NCBI RefSeq assembly: GCF_014118685.1 | Contig: NZ_JACFAK010000003.1 | Location: 1-64,000, forward strand | DNA from: Flaviflexus huanghaiensis | GTDB lineage: Bacteria; Actinomycetota; Actinomycetes; Actinomycetales; Actinomycetaceae | Direction of reading: 5' to 3' | Length of the DNA: 64,000 nucleotides | Shown here: positions 24,586 through 34,815 of the stretch, piece after piece | How positions within the stretch are numbered: position 1 is the stretch's first letter | Layout: each line of letters opens with the position of its first letter | Position numbers and translations under genes: made by a program | The notes under the pieces: generated by a model | The model's database searches: none | What the model was told of the DNA's origin: nothing | The model's input: only the letters and a program-made list of their open reading frames with translations

Positions 24586-26022
24586 TTAGTCCCAGTGGGA
24601 CTCCGTGCGGTCACCGGACCACTCGGTGTGGTAGACGCCCTCCTTGTCCACACGGAGGTACGTGTGGGCACCGAAGAAATCGCGCTGGCCCTGAATGAGG
24701 GCCGCAGGTAGCCTCTCGGCACGAACCCCGTCAAAGTAGGAAAGAGATGACGAGAACGCGGGTAGCGGGATGCCCGTCAGCGCGCCTCGTGAGACGATCT
24801 GGCGCAGGGCCGGAATGGAGGCGTTGATCTTCGGCGCGAAGTTCTCGTCCGCCATGAGCAACGGCAGGTCCGGATTGTTGCGGTACGCCTCCGTGATGTC
24901 GTTGAGGAAGATCGCGCGAATGATGCACCCAGCCCGCCAGATCTTCGCAAGCTCACCCTTGTCGATATCCCAGCCGTACTGGTCGGCTGCGGCCTGGATG
25001 AGATCGAATCCCTGGGAATAGGCGACGATCTTTGATGCATAGAGCGCCTGGCGAACCTGCTCGATGAACTCTTCACGATCCTCGACGTCGATTGTGAGCG
25101 CGTGCGCCTCGAGCGGGCCGGAGGCCCCACGCTGAAGCGGGGATGAGGACAGGCCGCGCGCGAACGTTGCCTCACCGATTCCCGTGACGGGTACGCCCAG
25201 TTCGAGCGCGGTCTGAACAGTCCATGTACCCGTGCCCTTCTGGCTTGCGGCGTCGACGATGACATCGACGAGTGGCTTGCCTGTGTCGGCGTCGTACTGG
25301 CGCAGAACCTCCGCGGTGATCTCGATGAGATAGGAGTTGAGTTCGGTGCCCATCCAAGAATCGAAGATGTCGGCGATCTGCTCGGGAGTGTCACCGAGGA
25401 CCTGACGAAGGAGATCGTACGCCTCGGCGATAAGCTGCATATCCGCATATTCGATGCCGTTGTGGACCATTTTGACGAAGTGGCCAGCACCGTCGGTTCC
25501 GATATGAGCGCAACACGGCTCGCCGTCGACGTGGGCGGAGATCGTCTCGAGCATGGGGCCGACCCGCTCGTATGATTCACGGGTGCCACCAGGCATGATC
25601 GAGGGACCCTCGAGTGCGCCTTCCTCCCCTCCGGAGATGCCGGCGCCGACAAAGTGGAGGCCCTGGGTCTGGATCGCGGCCTCACGGCGGATCGTGTCCT
25701 TGAAGTAGGCGTTGCCGCAATCGACAATAATGTCGCCCTCCTCCATATGCTCCGCAAGCTGGTCGATGACGGCGTCTGTGGGCGCACCTGCCTGGACGAG
25801 GATGATGGCGACACGGGGGCGCGAAAGCGATGCGACGAAGTCCGCGATATCAGCGGAGGGAATAAACGTGCCCTCGTGCCCATGCTCCGTCATGAGTTTC
25901 TCTGTGCGGCTGTAGCTCCGGTTGTAGACGGCGACCGTGTAGCCGTGGCTCACAAGGTTGCGGGCGACATTCGCTCCCATCACCGCCAGTCCGACAACTC
26001 CAATGTCTGCAGTCTCGCTCAT
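24586..26022 (-). CDS. gnd: 6-phosphogluconate dehydrogenase, decarboxylating (478 aa)
   Basis: It is the pentose-phosphate enzyme giving ribulose 5-phosphate, CO2 and NADPH. GLAVMGANVARN (residues 9-20) binds the dinucleotide. NRS follows the second strand, as in NADP-specific long forms. The substrate and catalytic motifs are GISGGEEGALEGPSIMPGG and KMVHNGIEYADMQLIAE. The C-terminal helical tail ends HTEWSGDRTESHWD. ATG 26022 is preceded by GAGAAGGAGAG; an upstream extension to 26073 is not conserved. A loose stem (CCCGCGCC 24527-24534 with GGCGCGGG 24556-24563) lies past the stop. Confidence 0.96.
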   Translation of the reverse strand: MSETADIGVVGLAVMGANVARNLVSHGYTVAVYNRSYSRTEKLMTEHGHEGTFIPSADIADFVASLSRPRVAIILVQAGAPTDAVIDQLAEHMEEGDIIVDCGNAYFKDTIRREAAIQTQGLHFVGAGISGGEEGALEGPSIMPGGTRESYERVGPMLETISAHVDGEPCCAHIGTDGAGHFVKMVHNGIEYADMQLIAEAYDLLRQVLGDTPEQIADIFDSWMGTELNSYLIEITAEVLRQYDADTGKPLVDVIVDAASQKGTGTWTVQTALELGVPVTGIGEATFARGLSSSPLQRGASGPLEAHALTIDVEDREEFIEQVRQALYASKIVAYSQGFDLIQAAADQYGWDIDKGELAKIWRAGCIIRAIFLNDITEAYRNNPDLPLLMADENFAPKINASIPALRQIVSRGALTGIPLPAFSSSLSYFDGVRAERLPAALIQGQRDFFGAHTYLRVDKEGVYHTEWSGDRTESHWD

Positions 26023-26197
26023 GATCTCTCCTTCTCCCGGGGCGCTCCCGGATCGCTGTACCGATCTTCCCACTTCTTCCCACGCCCTGTGAACCGGGGA
26101 CCGCCAGCGTTCAAGATCCGGCCACCGACAGCGTCAGCTCTTTCCCCGACTACCCCATAGCCGACATCCGCAGTGATCCGCGACATAGGATGGTGGG

Positions 26198-26875
26198 ATG
26201 GAGGTCGTGTCAGTGCATACCCCCGGCTCCGACCTTGCAGCGTTGGAGATCCGGGCTGACTTCAGCATGGTCGAGCGCCGGCCTCAGACGATCGGCGCTG
26301 GGCTCTCGCTGGCCGTCGCCTCCGCCGGCACCGAGGTCCTGTTTACTGACAGGGTGACGCGCGAAGCCGAAGCGGCGGTCGTCGTGAAAGACGACTCCCA
26401 CCTCATCGACCTCGTCGGTATGTCGTTCGCTGTCGGTACGGCCCGATTCGACGGGGTCGAAATCGACGAGCTGGGATTGTGGGCACTGCCAACCCAGCAG
26501 GGGGTCGTCCAGGCCGGTGACGTGCTCCGTCCGATCCCTCACCGTATCGAGGATTCCCAGGGGCCGTTCCCTCGTGTGCCTGACGGTCTGCCCGATGCTC
26601 CCGAGAACGTCGAGAAGCGCTTTAGTCCACCCTACGAGGAGCGTGCTGAGCGACTCTGGCAAGCAATCGTTGATCTCGGGTGCCGACCCTCGCTCGAATG
26701 GGCAGGGAGCGAGGACGGCGAGGCGATCGTCGGCCGCGGAGCGGATGACCGGGTTCGCATTGTCATCGATCTCGAAGACCAGGCCCAGCAACAGGCGATC
26801 GACGAGCTCTACAGTCGCGGAGCGCTTAGTGAGTGGCTGTCTGAGACGCTGAAGAACGACCCGCTCGATATGTGA
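26198..26875 (+). CDS. Hypothetical protein (225 aa)
   Basis: I do not recognise a family. The N-terminal half is beta-rich and looks like a small ligand-binding or sensory fold (GAGLSLAVASAGTEVLFTDR, VVKDDSHLIDLVGMSFAVGTA). The C-terminal third is helical and acidic (PYEERAERLWQAIVDLG, DDRVRIVIDLEDQAQQQAIDEL). No membrane segment or signal peptide is visible. No purine-rich ribosome-binding site precedes ATG 26198; instead TAGGAT (26186-26191) ends 6 bases before it, which suggests leaderless translation. The gene is divergent from gnd and converges on icd through a strong terminator. The coding frame is credible by composition and its closing hairpin, not by similarity. Confidence 0.6.
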   Translation: MEVVSVHTPGSDLAALEIRADFSMVERRPQTIGAGLSLAVASAGTEVLFTDRVTREAEAAVVVKDDSHLIDLVGMSFAVGTARFDGVEIDELGLWALPTQQGVVQAGDVLRPIPHRIEDSQGPFPRVPDGLPDAPENVEKRFSPPYEERAERLWQAIVDLGCRPSLEWAGSEDGEAIVGRGADDRVRIVIDLEDQAQQQAIDELYSRGALSEWLSETLKNDPLDM

Positions 26876-26876
26876 C

Positions 26877-26915
26877 CGTCGTGGGGCTGGCGACTATCGC
26901 ACCAGCCCCACGACG
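26877..26915. terminator. Bidirectional terminator between the hypothetical gene and icd
   Basis: CGTCGTGGGGCTGG (26877-26890) pairs perfectly with CCAGCCCCACGACG (26902-26915) around an 11-base loop. It lies directly after the plus-strand stop and 36 bases from the icd stop. Confidence 0.85.
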
Positions 26916-26950
26916 ATCACTCATCCGGTTAAGTGCGGATGGCGGGGGTG

Positions 26951-29161
26951 CTAACGGAGCGGATCGATGATCGCATTGAGCGTTGCGGAGGGCCTCATGG
27001 CCACCGCCGTTGTCTCGGGATCGGGCCTGTAGTAACCGCCGAGATCAACCGGGTGCCCCTGGATCTCAATGAGCTCCCGAGCGATCGCGGTCTCGTTTTC
27101 CTCGAGTGCTTGAGCAACCGGCGTGAAGACGGCGGCAAGCTCAGCATCTTCATCCTGGTCGGCAAGTGCGCGCGCCCAGTACATGGCGAGGTAGAAGTGG
27201 CTTCCGCGGTTGTCGATCTCGCCAACGCGACGCGACGGGGAGCGCCCCTCATCGAGAAGCCGCTCTGTCGCAATGTCGAGAGCATCGGCGAGGACACGTG
27301 GGTGCTCCGTGCCATCTGTGCGGGCCTGGTGGCGCAGAGACTCGGCAAGGGCAAGAAACTCGCCGAGCGAATCCCATCGCAAATGGTTTTCCTCCTGCAG
27401 CTGCTGAACATGTTTTGGCGCTGAGCCGCCGGCCCCGGTCTCAAAGAGGCCGCCGCCGTTCATGAGCGGAACGACCGACAGCATCTTCGCTGACGTACCG
27501 AGCTCGAGGATCGGGAACAGGTCTGTGAGGTAGTCACGCAGAACGTTGCCGGTCACGGAGATCGTGTCCTCGCCGCGCCGAAGACGGTCGATCGACACCT
27601 GGGTTGCCTCAACGGGGGAGAGGATCCTCAGGTCGAGACCGGCCGTGTCCTCGTCCTGCAGGTAGGTGCGAACTTTCTCAATGAGCGCAAGGTCGTGTGA
27701 GCGTTCTGGATCGAGCCAGAAAATCGCTGGCATCCCCGAGATCCGCGCACGGCGTACCGCGAGGGACACCCAGTCCCGTATCGGGGCGTCTTTCGTCTGG
27801 CACGCACGGAAGATGTCGCCAGCGGCGACCGAATGGCGTAAGAGCACGTCGCCCGCAGAGTTGCGGACCTCGACTGTCCCGGCTGCCCCGATGTTGAACG
27901 TCTTGTCGTGTGAGCCGTACTCTTCAGCCTTCTGAGCCATGAGCCCAACATTTGGGACGGTGCCCATCGTCGTCGGGTCGAAGGCGCCGTGCTTCTTGCA
28001 GTCCGCGATAACGGTGGAGTACACCCCGGCATAGGACGAGTCGGGGATGACAGCCAGAGTGTCGGCCTCGTTCCCGTCCGGGCCCCACATGTGGCCCGAG
28101 CTGCGGATCATTGCCGGCATGGACGCGTCGACGATAACGTCGGAGGGGACGTGCAGGTTGGTGATTCCACGGTCCGAGTTGACCATGGCAAGTGCGGGGC
28201 CAGCCGCCATGTCCTTCGCGAACGATGCTCGAATTTCGTCACCGTTGTCGAGGTTCGCAAGCCCGTCAAAGATGACGGCAAGTCCGTTGTCTGCCGTCAG
28301 GCCCGCACTCTCAAGCTGCGGACCGTATTCCGCGAAGGTGCGGGGGAAGAACGCCCGGACGGCGTGGCCGAAGATGATCGGATCGGACACCTTCATCATC
28401 GTCGCCTTGAGGTGGAGGGAGAAGAGGACCCCGGCGTCCTTCGCCGCATTGACCTGCTCGACAAGGAAGCGGTCAAGGGCAGAGGCGGACATGATCGTCG
28501 CATCGACGACCTCGCCCTCGAGAACGGGAATCGACTCGCGCAGGACGGTCTCGCCAGCATCGCCAACGTGGATGATCGAGAGGACGTCATCGCCGTCCAT
28601 GACCACCGTTTTCTCATTCGAGCGGAAGTCGTCGCCCGACATAGTCGCCACAGCGGTCTGCGAGTCAGCCGCCCATTCACCCATCGAATGCGGGTTCTTA
28701 CGCGTGTAGTTCTTGATGACCTGCGGGGCACGACGATCGGAGTTGCCCTCGCGAAGGACGGGGTTGACGGCCGATCCTCTCACCGAGTCATATCGTGCCC
28801 TGACATCGCGCTCCTCATCCGTTGTCGGATGGTCGGGATAGTCCGGAACTGCGACGCCCTTCGCCTGCAGTTCCGCGATCGCGGCTTTGAGCTGCGGCAG
28901 GGAAGCCGAGATGTTCGGCAATTTGATGATGTTCGCCCCAGGAGTCTTCGCCAGCTGACCGAGCTCCGCCAGGTCGTCCTTCGTCCGTTGCCCCTCGGGC
29001 AGGTATGGCGAGAGCGCGGCGATGATTCGACCTGCCAGCGAGATATCTCGGGTCTCCACGGCGACATCAGCCTGTGATGCGAACGCCTGGAGGATAGGAA
29101 GGAACGATTCTGTTGCCAGCATCGGTGCTTCATCGGTGTACGTGTAGATTATGGGCGACAT
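26951..29161 (-). CDS. icd: Isocitrate dehydrogenase (NADP), monomeric type (736 aa)
   Basis: It converts isocitrate to 2-oxoglutarate in the TCA cycle and makes NADPH. At 736 residues it matches the large monomeric form of Corynebacterium and Azotobacter rather than the 420-residue dimeric form. Matching stretches include [70 protein letters not shown] and LDPERSHD (arginine/NADP region). GAGGAGG precedes ATG 29161. The gene stands alone, with a strong terminator at 26877-26915 and the DUF808 gene about 90 bases upstream of its start. Confidence 0.96.
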   Translation of the reverse strand: MSPIIYTYTDEAPMLATESFLPILQAFASQADVAVETRDISLAGRIIAALSPYLPEGQRTKDDLAELGQLAKTPGANIIKLPNISASLPQLKAAIAELQAKGVAVPDYPDHPTTDEERDVRARYDSVRGSAVNPVLREGNSDRRAPQVIKNYTRKNPHSMGEWAADSQTAVATMSGDDFRSNEKTVVMDGDDVLSIIHVGDAGETVLRESIPVLEGEVVDATIMSASALDRFLVEQVNAAKDAGVLFSLHLKATMMKVSDPIIFGHAVRAFFPRTFAEYGPQLESAGLTADNGLAVIFDGLANLDNGDEIRASFAKDMAAGPALAMVNSDRGITNLHVPSDVIVDASMPAMIRSSGHMWGPDGNEADTLAVIPDSSYAGVYSTVIADCKKHGAFDPTTMGTVPNVGLMAQKAEEYGSHDKTFNIGAAGTVEVRNSAGDVLLRHSVAAGDIFRACQTKDAPIRDWVSLAVRRARISGMPAIFWLDPERSHDLALIEKVRTYLQDEDTAGLDLRILSPVEATQVSIDRLRRGEDTISVTGNVLRDYLTDLFPILELGTSAKMLSVVPLMNGGGLFETGAGGSAPKHVQQLQEENHLRWDSLGEFLALAESLRHQARTDGTEHPRVLADALDIATERLLDEGRSPSRRVGEIDNRGSHFYLAMYWARALADQDEDAELAAVFTPVAQALEENETAIARELIEIQGHPVDLGGYYRPDPETTAVAMRPSATLNAIIDPLR

Positions 29162-29250
29162 GCGTGGGGCCCTCCTCGTTGAGAATGGTTCCTTCCCACA
29201 CTATCGAAGACGGTACGGTTCTACCGCCCCGAGCGCGTCACGCACTCCCA

Positions 29251-30282
29251 TCAGTGTGCGCCGGGCTCCTGCCGAGGAGGACTCTCAGGCTGAGGGCCAC
29301 CGGGATGATCTTCACGCACCGATTCCACGGCCGGCTGTGTTTCGACCTTTTTCCGATGGAGTCGACTGAGGATGGGATGGACGATGGCGAAGATGATGAG
29401 GCCCCAGAGGAGGCCAAAGACGAGGGAAATGACAGTGTCGACCAGCCAGGCGAGGAACCCGCCGACACCTGCGACACCCACGACGCCGTCAGCGAGGTAC
29501 TGGATGGCGTCGTGGATCGGGTCGAAGCCGAACTCGTGGACGCCGTTGAGAACGATGTGGCCGCCGACCCACAGCATGGCGAACGTTCCGATGATCGTGA
29601 TGACGTTCATGACCTTCGGCATTGCGTTGACAAGACCGATGCCGATCCGTTTCGAGACGGCCGAATCTCGCTGCGCAAGCCGCACGCCCACGTCGTCCAT
29701 TTTGACGAGCAGGCCGACGGCACCGTAGACGCCGACCGTGATGACGATGGCAACAACGATGAGAATCGCGGTCCGCACCCAGAACGACTCGTCGATGACC
29801 TGATCGAGGGAGATGACCATGATCTCGGCTGACAGAACCAAGTCGGTGATGATCGCGCTGCGGATGATGCGATCCTCCGCCGCCTTGCCGTGAAGGACCG
29901 CCGGGGCCTCCTTCTCCGCATGCGTGCCCCGAACCTTCTCGTACACCTTCTCTGCGCCCTCGTAGCACAGGTAGGTGCCGCCGAGCATGAGCAGGGGAGT
30001 GAGCACCCAGGGCAAGAACTGGGAGAGGATGAGAATGACCGGCAGGATGAAGACGAGCTTGTTCCTGATCGAACCAGCCGCGATTCGGCGGACAATTGGG
30101 AGCTCACGCTCCGGCCTCACGCCGTCTACATACTGCGGTGTGACGGCCGCATCGTCGATGACGACGCCAGCGGCCTTTGCGCTCGCCTTCATCGTGCCTG
30201 CGACGACATCATCAACGGATGCTGCTGCAAGACGCGCAAGTGCAGCCACGTCGTCAAGAAGCGCAACGAGTCCACCAGCCAT
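29251..30282 (-). CDS. DUF808 family membrane protein (YedI-like, 343 aa)
   Basis: The N-terminus GLVALLDDVAALARLAAAS and the KASAKAAGVVIDDAAVTPQYV segment are hallmarks of the DUF808/YedI family. These are followed by about six membrane segments (RNKLVFILPVILILSQF, TAILIVVAIVITVGVYG, VHEFGFDP between later helices). Function is unknown across the family. The C-terminal tail of about 40 residues is charged and Pro-rich. I chose ATG 30282 because GGAGG lies 6 bases before it. The gene is isolated in both directions by short intergenic gaps. Confidence 0.85.
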   Translation of the reverse strand: MAGGLVALLDDVAALARLAAASVDDVVAGTMKASAKAAGVVIDDAAVTPQYVDGVRPERELPIVRRIAAGSIRNKLVFILPVILILSQFLPWVLTPLLMLGGTYLCYEGAEKVYEKVRGTHAEKEAPAVLHGKAAEDRIIRSAIITDLVLSAEIMVISLDQVIDESFWVRTAILIVVAIVITVGVYGAVGLLVKMDDVGVRLAQRDSAVSKRIGIGLVNAMPKVMNVITIIGTFAMLWVGGHIVLNGVHEFGFDPIHDAIQYLADGVVGVAGVGGFLAWLVDTVISLVFGLLWGLIIFAIVHPILSRLHRKKVETQPAVESVREDHPGGPQPESPPRQEPGAH

Positions 30283-30454
30283 CACTCGCCTCCAGTCCTC
30301 ACCTGACCGCGGATAGCGCCAACTATCTCACGGCCCGGCCAATCATGCTCAAGCAGATACCGCCCGGTAGAGAACGGACTGCGAGGCCGGGAATGGGAGG
30401 ACACCGGCGCCACGCCGTGATGCCAGACCGCACGACCTGCCGATTCGCTGCTGT

Positions 30455-31339
30455 CTACAGCCCGAGGAACTCTCGCCATTTCGGTAGTTCGCGCCTGGAC
30501 TGGGCAAGGCCCGCAGCGTAGGAGGCGCGGAGCTTGTCCACGTTCTTCTCCGTCGACGTCACCGTCATGTGCTCAGGGAAAAAGAGAACGGCCTTCCCCT
30601 GTTTTTCCAGCTCGAGCAGCCTCTCCTTTGTCGCGTTATACCGGTCGGCTCGGGTGATGAGGGCCTCCGCGACGGCGGGGTACCGGCGGAACACTCTCTC
30701 GAAGAATCGCGGGTTTCTCGGCCGGGTCTTCCAATAGTTGCGGGGCTGGGTGAGAATGACGAGGAACTTGTCGAAGCCATCGGCTTCGGCGGCGTCGAGA
30801 GCCACGCCGCCGGACGTCCCGATCGCGCCGTCCACCCACTCTTCGTCACCGATTTTGACGACCGGCATGAGCCCCGGCATCGTCGACGAGGCTTGGACGC
30901 GGTTCATGATGTCGGCGGGGGTGGCGAGATCCTCCCGCGTCCAATAGACCGTGTCGCCCGTCAGCGCGTTGAAACTGCCGATCCTGATTCGTGCCGGGTT
31001 CGCCAGGTATGTCTCCATGTCGAACGGCAGCACCCCATCGGGTCCCGATGTTTGCTGGTAAATGTAGTGGGCGTTGAAGAGGCCCTGCCCCCGCAGGAAC
31101 GTCTTCATGTTGCCAAAGTTGGGATCCGACGCGATATCGGTGAAGGACTTCCGGGCACGGTCGGGAGCCCGAGAAAGGTAGTTGATCGTGTTTGACGAAC
31201 CGGCGGAGATCCCTGCGACCCAGTCGATGTAGATCTTGTTCCCGAGAAGCGCTTCGATAGTGGCCGCAGTATAGGAAGCTCTCATGCCGCCGCCCTCAAA
31301 AATGAGAGCCGTATCTGTCACGTTGCTATACAAAGACAT
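30455..31339 (-). CDS. Patatin-like phospholipase (YjjU type, 294 aa)
   Basis: The Ser-Asp dyad of patatins is complete: an oxyanion loop FEGGGMRASYTAA near residues 14-26, the nucleophile elbow GISAGSSN near 43-50, and the general-base motif VDGAIGTSGG. The C-terminal half (RPRNPRFFERVFRRYPAVAEA, LFFPEHM) is typical of YjjU-like patatins, which are predicted acyl hydrolases acting on membrane lipids. GGGAGGAG precedes ATG 31339. A long in-frame upstream extension to 31579 overlaps the pseudouridine synthase and has biased composition, so it is not coding. No lipid-synthesis neighbours help to name a substrate. Confidence 0.85.
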   Translation of the reverse strand: MSLYSNVTDTALIFEGGGMRASYTAATIEALLGNKIYIDWVAGISAGSSNTINYLSRAPDRARKSFTDIASDPNFGNMKTFLRGQGLFNAHYIYQQTSGPDGVLPFDMETYLANPARIRIGSFNALTGDTVYWTREDLATPADIMNRVQASSTMPGLMPVVKIGDEEWVDGAIGTSGGVALDAAEADGFDKFLVILTQPRNYWKTRPRNPRFFERVFRRYPAVAEALITRADRYNATKERLLELEKQGKAVLFFPEHMTVTSTEKNVDKLRASYAAGLAQSRRELPKWREFLGL

Positions 31340-31409
31340 GTTCTCCTCCCATGACAGGATACGCGCCATCGAGCCGCGTTTTCGTGCCCATTGTTGTCGA
31401 CGTGTGCAG

Positions 31410-32237
31410 TCAGTCGGTGGGAAAAGAAAGAGTGCGGCGGGAGCGCGCGACAACCGGACTTCCGTCGACCGGGTCAGTGAACTCGAGACCGAGAGCCAAC
31501 AGGTCGATCCGCTCCGGGAAGCCGCCGTGTGATCCGTAGAGGGTGTCACCCCGGATGGGAACGCGAAGGGCGGCGGCATGGGCGCGGATTTGGTGCATCT
31601 GTCCCGTCAATGGGCGCGCCTCATACCGCCCCCACTCGCCACGCGCCTCGATGAGCCTGAACTCGGTAACGGCGTTCGGCTCACCAGGCACTTCCGACAC
31701 CGTCGCCCCGCGCTGCTCGAGTCGCGATGAATAGATGGGCGGGATGACGCGCAAAGGAGCGATGAACTGATAGGTTTTCTCGACGCGGCGGCGCTCGAAC
31801 AACGTCTGGTAATGACCGCGGACAGCAGGTTCTCGAATAAGCAGCATGAGCCCGGCAGTAGCGCGGTCGAGACGGTGCGCACAGACGACATCATCGCCGA
31901 ACCGGCGACGCGCCTGGACGAGCACAGATCTCGCGACAAAAGCGCCCCGCGGCGTTGCGGCGATCCCGGCAGGCTTGTCGACGATGATGAGGCGCTCGTT
32001 GTCGACGATGACGGGAAGGTCGATGTCCACCTCGTCTGGGACGGGACGGTGGACGTAGGCACGTCGCTCATCTATCAGCCCCGCGTCCCCCCGATCGATC
32101 GCGGCCCGAACTGAATCGAGTGAGAGTGTCGCGCCTTTAGCGGCGAGAGCCTCATGCAGGCTCTCAGCGAGACTGTCCCCAGGTGGCAGGTTGATGATGA
32201 CGGGGAAGACGCCGCGACGCGGCTCAGATCCGGACAC
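31410..32237 (-). CDS. RluA-family pseudouridine synthase (275 aa)
   Basis: It isomerises specific uridines of rRNA or tRNA. The catalytic Asp lies in HRLDRATAG, after the conserved LIIVDKPAGIAATPRG strand. KTYQFIAPLR and LTGQMHQIRAHAAAL complete the RluA pattern. There is a short N-terminal S4-like or charged segment (SLHEALAAKGATLSLDSVRAAI). The start is uncertain: GTG 32237 overlaps the end of the SbcC-like gene by 14 bases and has no strong ribosome-binding site. A longer start at 32393 would run through the SbcC frame and is unlikely. The target RNA site is not predictable. Confidence 0.85.
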   Translation of the reverse strand: MSGSEPRRGVFPVIINLPPGDSLAESLHEALAAKGATLSLDSVRAAIDRGDAGLIDERRAYVHRPVPDEVDIDLPVIVDNERLIIVDKPAGIAATPRGAFVARSVLVQARRRFGDDVVCAHRLDRATAGLMLLIREPAVRGHYQTLFERRRVEKTYQFIAPLRVIPPIYSSRLEQRGATVSEVPGEPNAVTEFRLIEARGEWGRYEARPLTGQMHQIRAHAAALRVPIRGDTLYGSHGGFPERIDLLALGLEFTDPVDGSPVVARSRRTLSFPTD

Positions 32238-34815
32238 GGGTGGCGCTGTCAAGGCCCGCGAACCGGTCCTCATTGGCTGTAAAGATAATGATCTGGCCGA
32301 CCCCATCGCGAGATTCGATCGTGTCGACGATGCGGCGGAGCCGGGATCGATCGGAATAGCCGAGCGTGTCATCGAAGAGGATGGGCACAGCATCGTCGGG
32401 TGACACGAGTGAGGCTGTCGCGAGCCTGATAAGGATCGACATCTGCTCTTTCGCGCCGGTCGACAGGTTATCGAACGGAAGCGTCACCCCTCCCATCGAC
32501 CGGCTGTCGACGACGAGCTCATCGGATACGTCAACGTCAAACGTCGGATCCTGATAGGTCGCCCGGCCCAAATCTCGAAGAGCGACCCGGAACGGCTCGA
32601 TATACCGGCGACGAGTCTCCTTTTGGTGCCGTGCAAGAACTTCCTCCAGGAGCCGCGCCGCTTCCGCGCGCGCGAGGATGGAGTCCCGCTCGGCAACTGC
32701 ACGGTCCAATTCCCTGTCTGCCTCATTGTGAGTGTCCTGGATGCTGTCCCGTTTCTTCTCTTCGAGGAGGCGGCTGGCGATGTGCCACTCCTGCTTCGTC
32801 TGCGCCAGCATCTTGTGCAGTCCCTCAACGTGCCTGACCTGGAGCTCATAATCCTTGAGGGCCACAGCACCGCCCGACTCGGCCAGCCGCTTCTCTGCCT
32901 CCCTGAATGCCGCCTTAGCAGCCGACAGGGCCTCGGATGCGGCGGTGAAGGCGGACGTTACCTCGTCATCGGGGCAGTGCGAGCGAGCATCTGCGAGCTC
33001 GCGTTCGGCGCGGGCGACAACAGCACGCTGGTTCGTTACCTGGCCCGCCGTCTCTGCGAGTCGCTTGGTGAGCTTCTCGGCCTCGCGCTGGCGAGAATCG
33101 AGGATCGCCTCCGCCGCCTCACGTTCAACGTCGAGCTGATCCTGGCGAGCGGTCAGAGCTTCGACATCGCCTTCGACGGCGTCTGCGTTCCGCTCGAGGG
33201 ACGCCATCAGGCGCGCCAGCTCATCGCGGATGCTACTTTCATCGCGCCCGTCGAGCCTGTCGGATCGGCGCTCCTTGAGCCGCTCGATGCTGAGTGTCGT
33301 TTCCGCGAAGCGGCGGAGCGCGTCCTTCAGCTCGGCGGTCGACGTGACTCCCGCACCATCGAGGATGTCCTGCCTCTCCTCCCGAAGGCGGTCGATATCA
33401 CGCCTGCTCCCCCCGGCTCCGGTATCCGGGGTGACGGTGACTCGCAGTTGGCCGGGAAGCTCGATGACAACCTCGTCCAGGACTGCCTGCTCGAAGGAAT
33501 CCGGCCCAACCACCCTCTCATCCCCGCCCACGAGGAGCGTCTGTGCGTCGCCGACAGCCTCAACGCGAATGTGGGCGGCACCGGCTTGCGCGGCGGCCTC
33601 GGCGACGGCGATGTCGTGATCAAGGTCGACGAGCCGATCGAGGGACGCGTCGTCGACCCGGACCAGCTGGGTCTCAATTTGTGCGATATCTTTCGTCAGT
33701 CGGTCGGAGTCGGCCAGCTGGCCCTTGAGTTTGTCGACGTCGGCCCTCGTGCGGCTGTGCTCCTCAAACCGCCTCGCGGACTGGAGGTCCCTCTTCACGT
33801 CTGACAGCTGTGACTTCAGGTGCGTAATCGCCTCACGAGACTCGGTCACGCTCGTCTCGAGCGGAGCGAGCGTCTCCTTCGCCTCCGCTTCCGCCGCCAG
33901 GAGATCGTCAAGCGAGGCTGTCGCATCGTTCGTTGCTGTCACGAGCCCCTCGCGTGCCGCGAGTTGCGCCCTGGCATCGTCACAGTCACGCTGCGCGCTC
34001 TCGAGCTCGGTTGTCGCCCGATCGAGCGCATCCTGGTAAGCCTTCGCTGACTCTGCTAGCTCGGACAGCTCATCGAGGTGTCGTCTCTGGTCTTTGAGAT
34101 CACTCTCTCGCTCGTTGATGTCGGCCTCGAGGTCAGTGAGCTTCGCGACGAGATCGGAGAGCTCGTCGAGGGCTTCTTTCGCGTCCGACACCTGCTTCTC
34201 GGCTGCGACCACGCGATCAATTGCGGCCTTCGTCAGCCTGCTGTAGCCGCCCCGCTTCGGTTGAAAATACTTGTCGGCTTCAGCGGAAACCCGCTCCATG
34301 AGCGGGGCACTCGAACCGTCATCGACCGTGCCGCCAGCCTGAGCCTCAAGGGCCCGCTGAAGCGCGGTGCATGAGCTGAGCGGGCTCTGGTCGAGCGCGC
34401 TCGCTTGCATGAGTCGCGAAGCTTCCCACAGCTGACCGTCGAGGCTACTCCATAGCTCTTCTGCTGCCGCGTGAGCCTCGTCAGCGACGAGTGTCTTTCC
34501 AGCGCGCGGGCCAGCTGTGAAGGTGAGAACCGTCTCTGGCTTTGTCAGCCAGCGCTTTCTGTAGGAGACCTGCTCATCGCCGATGATGAACGCGGCCTCG
34601 ACTTCCGGGCCGGCTTCCGTCTGGACGGGCCGGGCCCGGTGAATCTCACTCCGCGTTGAGGAAGCCTTGTGCTTGATAAGGAAATCGAAGGCGTCGACGA
34701 GGGATGTCTTGCCTGCTTCGTTACGGCCGGCGACGACGGTGATCCCGTCCCCAAAGGACACCGTCTCATGCTCGATGCCGCGGAAATCTCTGACTCGGAG
34801 GGAGATGAGCTTCAC
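32224..34815 (-). CDS. SbcC/Rad50-like SMC-type ATPase lacking a zinc hook (863 aa)
   Basis: This is the large ATPase partner of a DNA-end processing complex. The Walker A is GRNEAGKTS (30-38), the ABC signature is LSTGAKEQ (784-791), and the Walker B is PILFDDTLGYSD with D815/D816. Two long coiled-coil stretches run from about 190-410 and 470-740. Between them, where SbcC/Rad50 has a CxxC zinc hook, sits a small beta-rich block (about 411-468: HIRVEAVGDAQTLLVGG, VVIELPGQLRVTVTP). No CxxC exists anywhere. ATG 34815 overlaps the nuclease gene stop by 4 bases, so the two are coupled. A YhaN-like protein is a fair alternative label. Confidence 0.85.
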   Translation of the reverse strand: MKLISLRVRDFRGIEHETVSFGDGITVVAGRNEAGKTSLVDAFDFLIKHKASSTRSEIHRARPVQTEAGPEVEAAFIIGDEQVSYRKRWLTKPETVLTFTAGPRAGKTLVADEAHAAAEELWSSLDGQLWEASRLMQASALDQSPLSSCTALQRALEAQAGGTVDDGSSAPLMERVSAEADKYFQPKRGGYSRLTKAAIDRVVAAEKQVSDAKEALDELSDLVAKLTDLEADINERESDLKDQRRHLDELSELAESAKAYQDALDRATTELESAQRDCDDARAQLAAREGLVTATNDATASLDDLLAAEAEAKETLAPLETSVTESREAITHLKSQLSDVKRDLQSARRFEEHSRTRADVDKLKGQLADSDRLTKDIAQIETQLVRVDDASLDRLVDLDHDIAVAEAAAQAGAAHIRVEAVGDAQTLLVGGDERVVGPDSFEQAVLDEVVIELPGQLRVTVTPDTGAGGSRRDIDRLREERQDILDGAGVTSTAELKDALRRFAETTLSIERLKERRSDRLDGRDESSIRDELARLMASLERNADAVEGDVEALTARQDQLDVEREAAEAILDSRQREAEKLTKRLAETAGQVTNQRAVVARAERELADARSHCPDDEVTSAFTAASEALSAAKAAFREAEKRLAESGGAVALKDYELQVRHVEGLHKMLAQTKQEWHIASRLLEEKKRDSIQDTHNEADRELDRAVAERDSILARAEAARLLEEVLARHQKETRRRYIEPFRVALRDLGRATYQDPTFDVDVSDELVVDSRSMGGVTLPFDNLSTGAKEQMSILIRLATASLVSPDDAVPILFDDTLGYSDRSRLRRIVDTIESRDGVGQIIIFTANEDRFAGLDSATRVRI

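Noticed and set aside
27989-29077. Plus-strand ORF (362 codons) opposite icd
   Set aside because: icd is unmistakable on the minus strand and this ORF's translation is Arg/Val-rich without a known fold.
31340-31579. Extended N-terminus of the YjjU-like patatin up to 31579
   Set aside because: The extension overlaps the neighbouring pseudouridine synthase gene, is Ser/Thr/Arg-rich, and a strong ribosome-binding site precedes ATG 31339.
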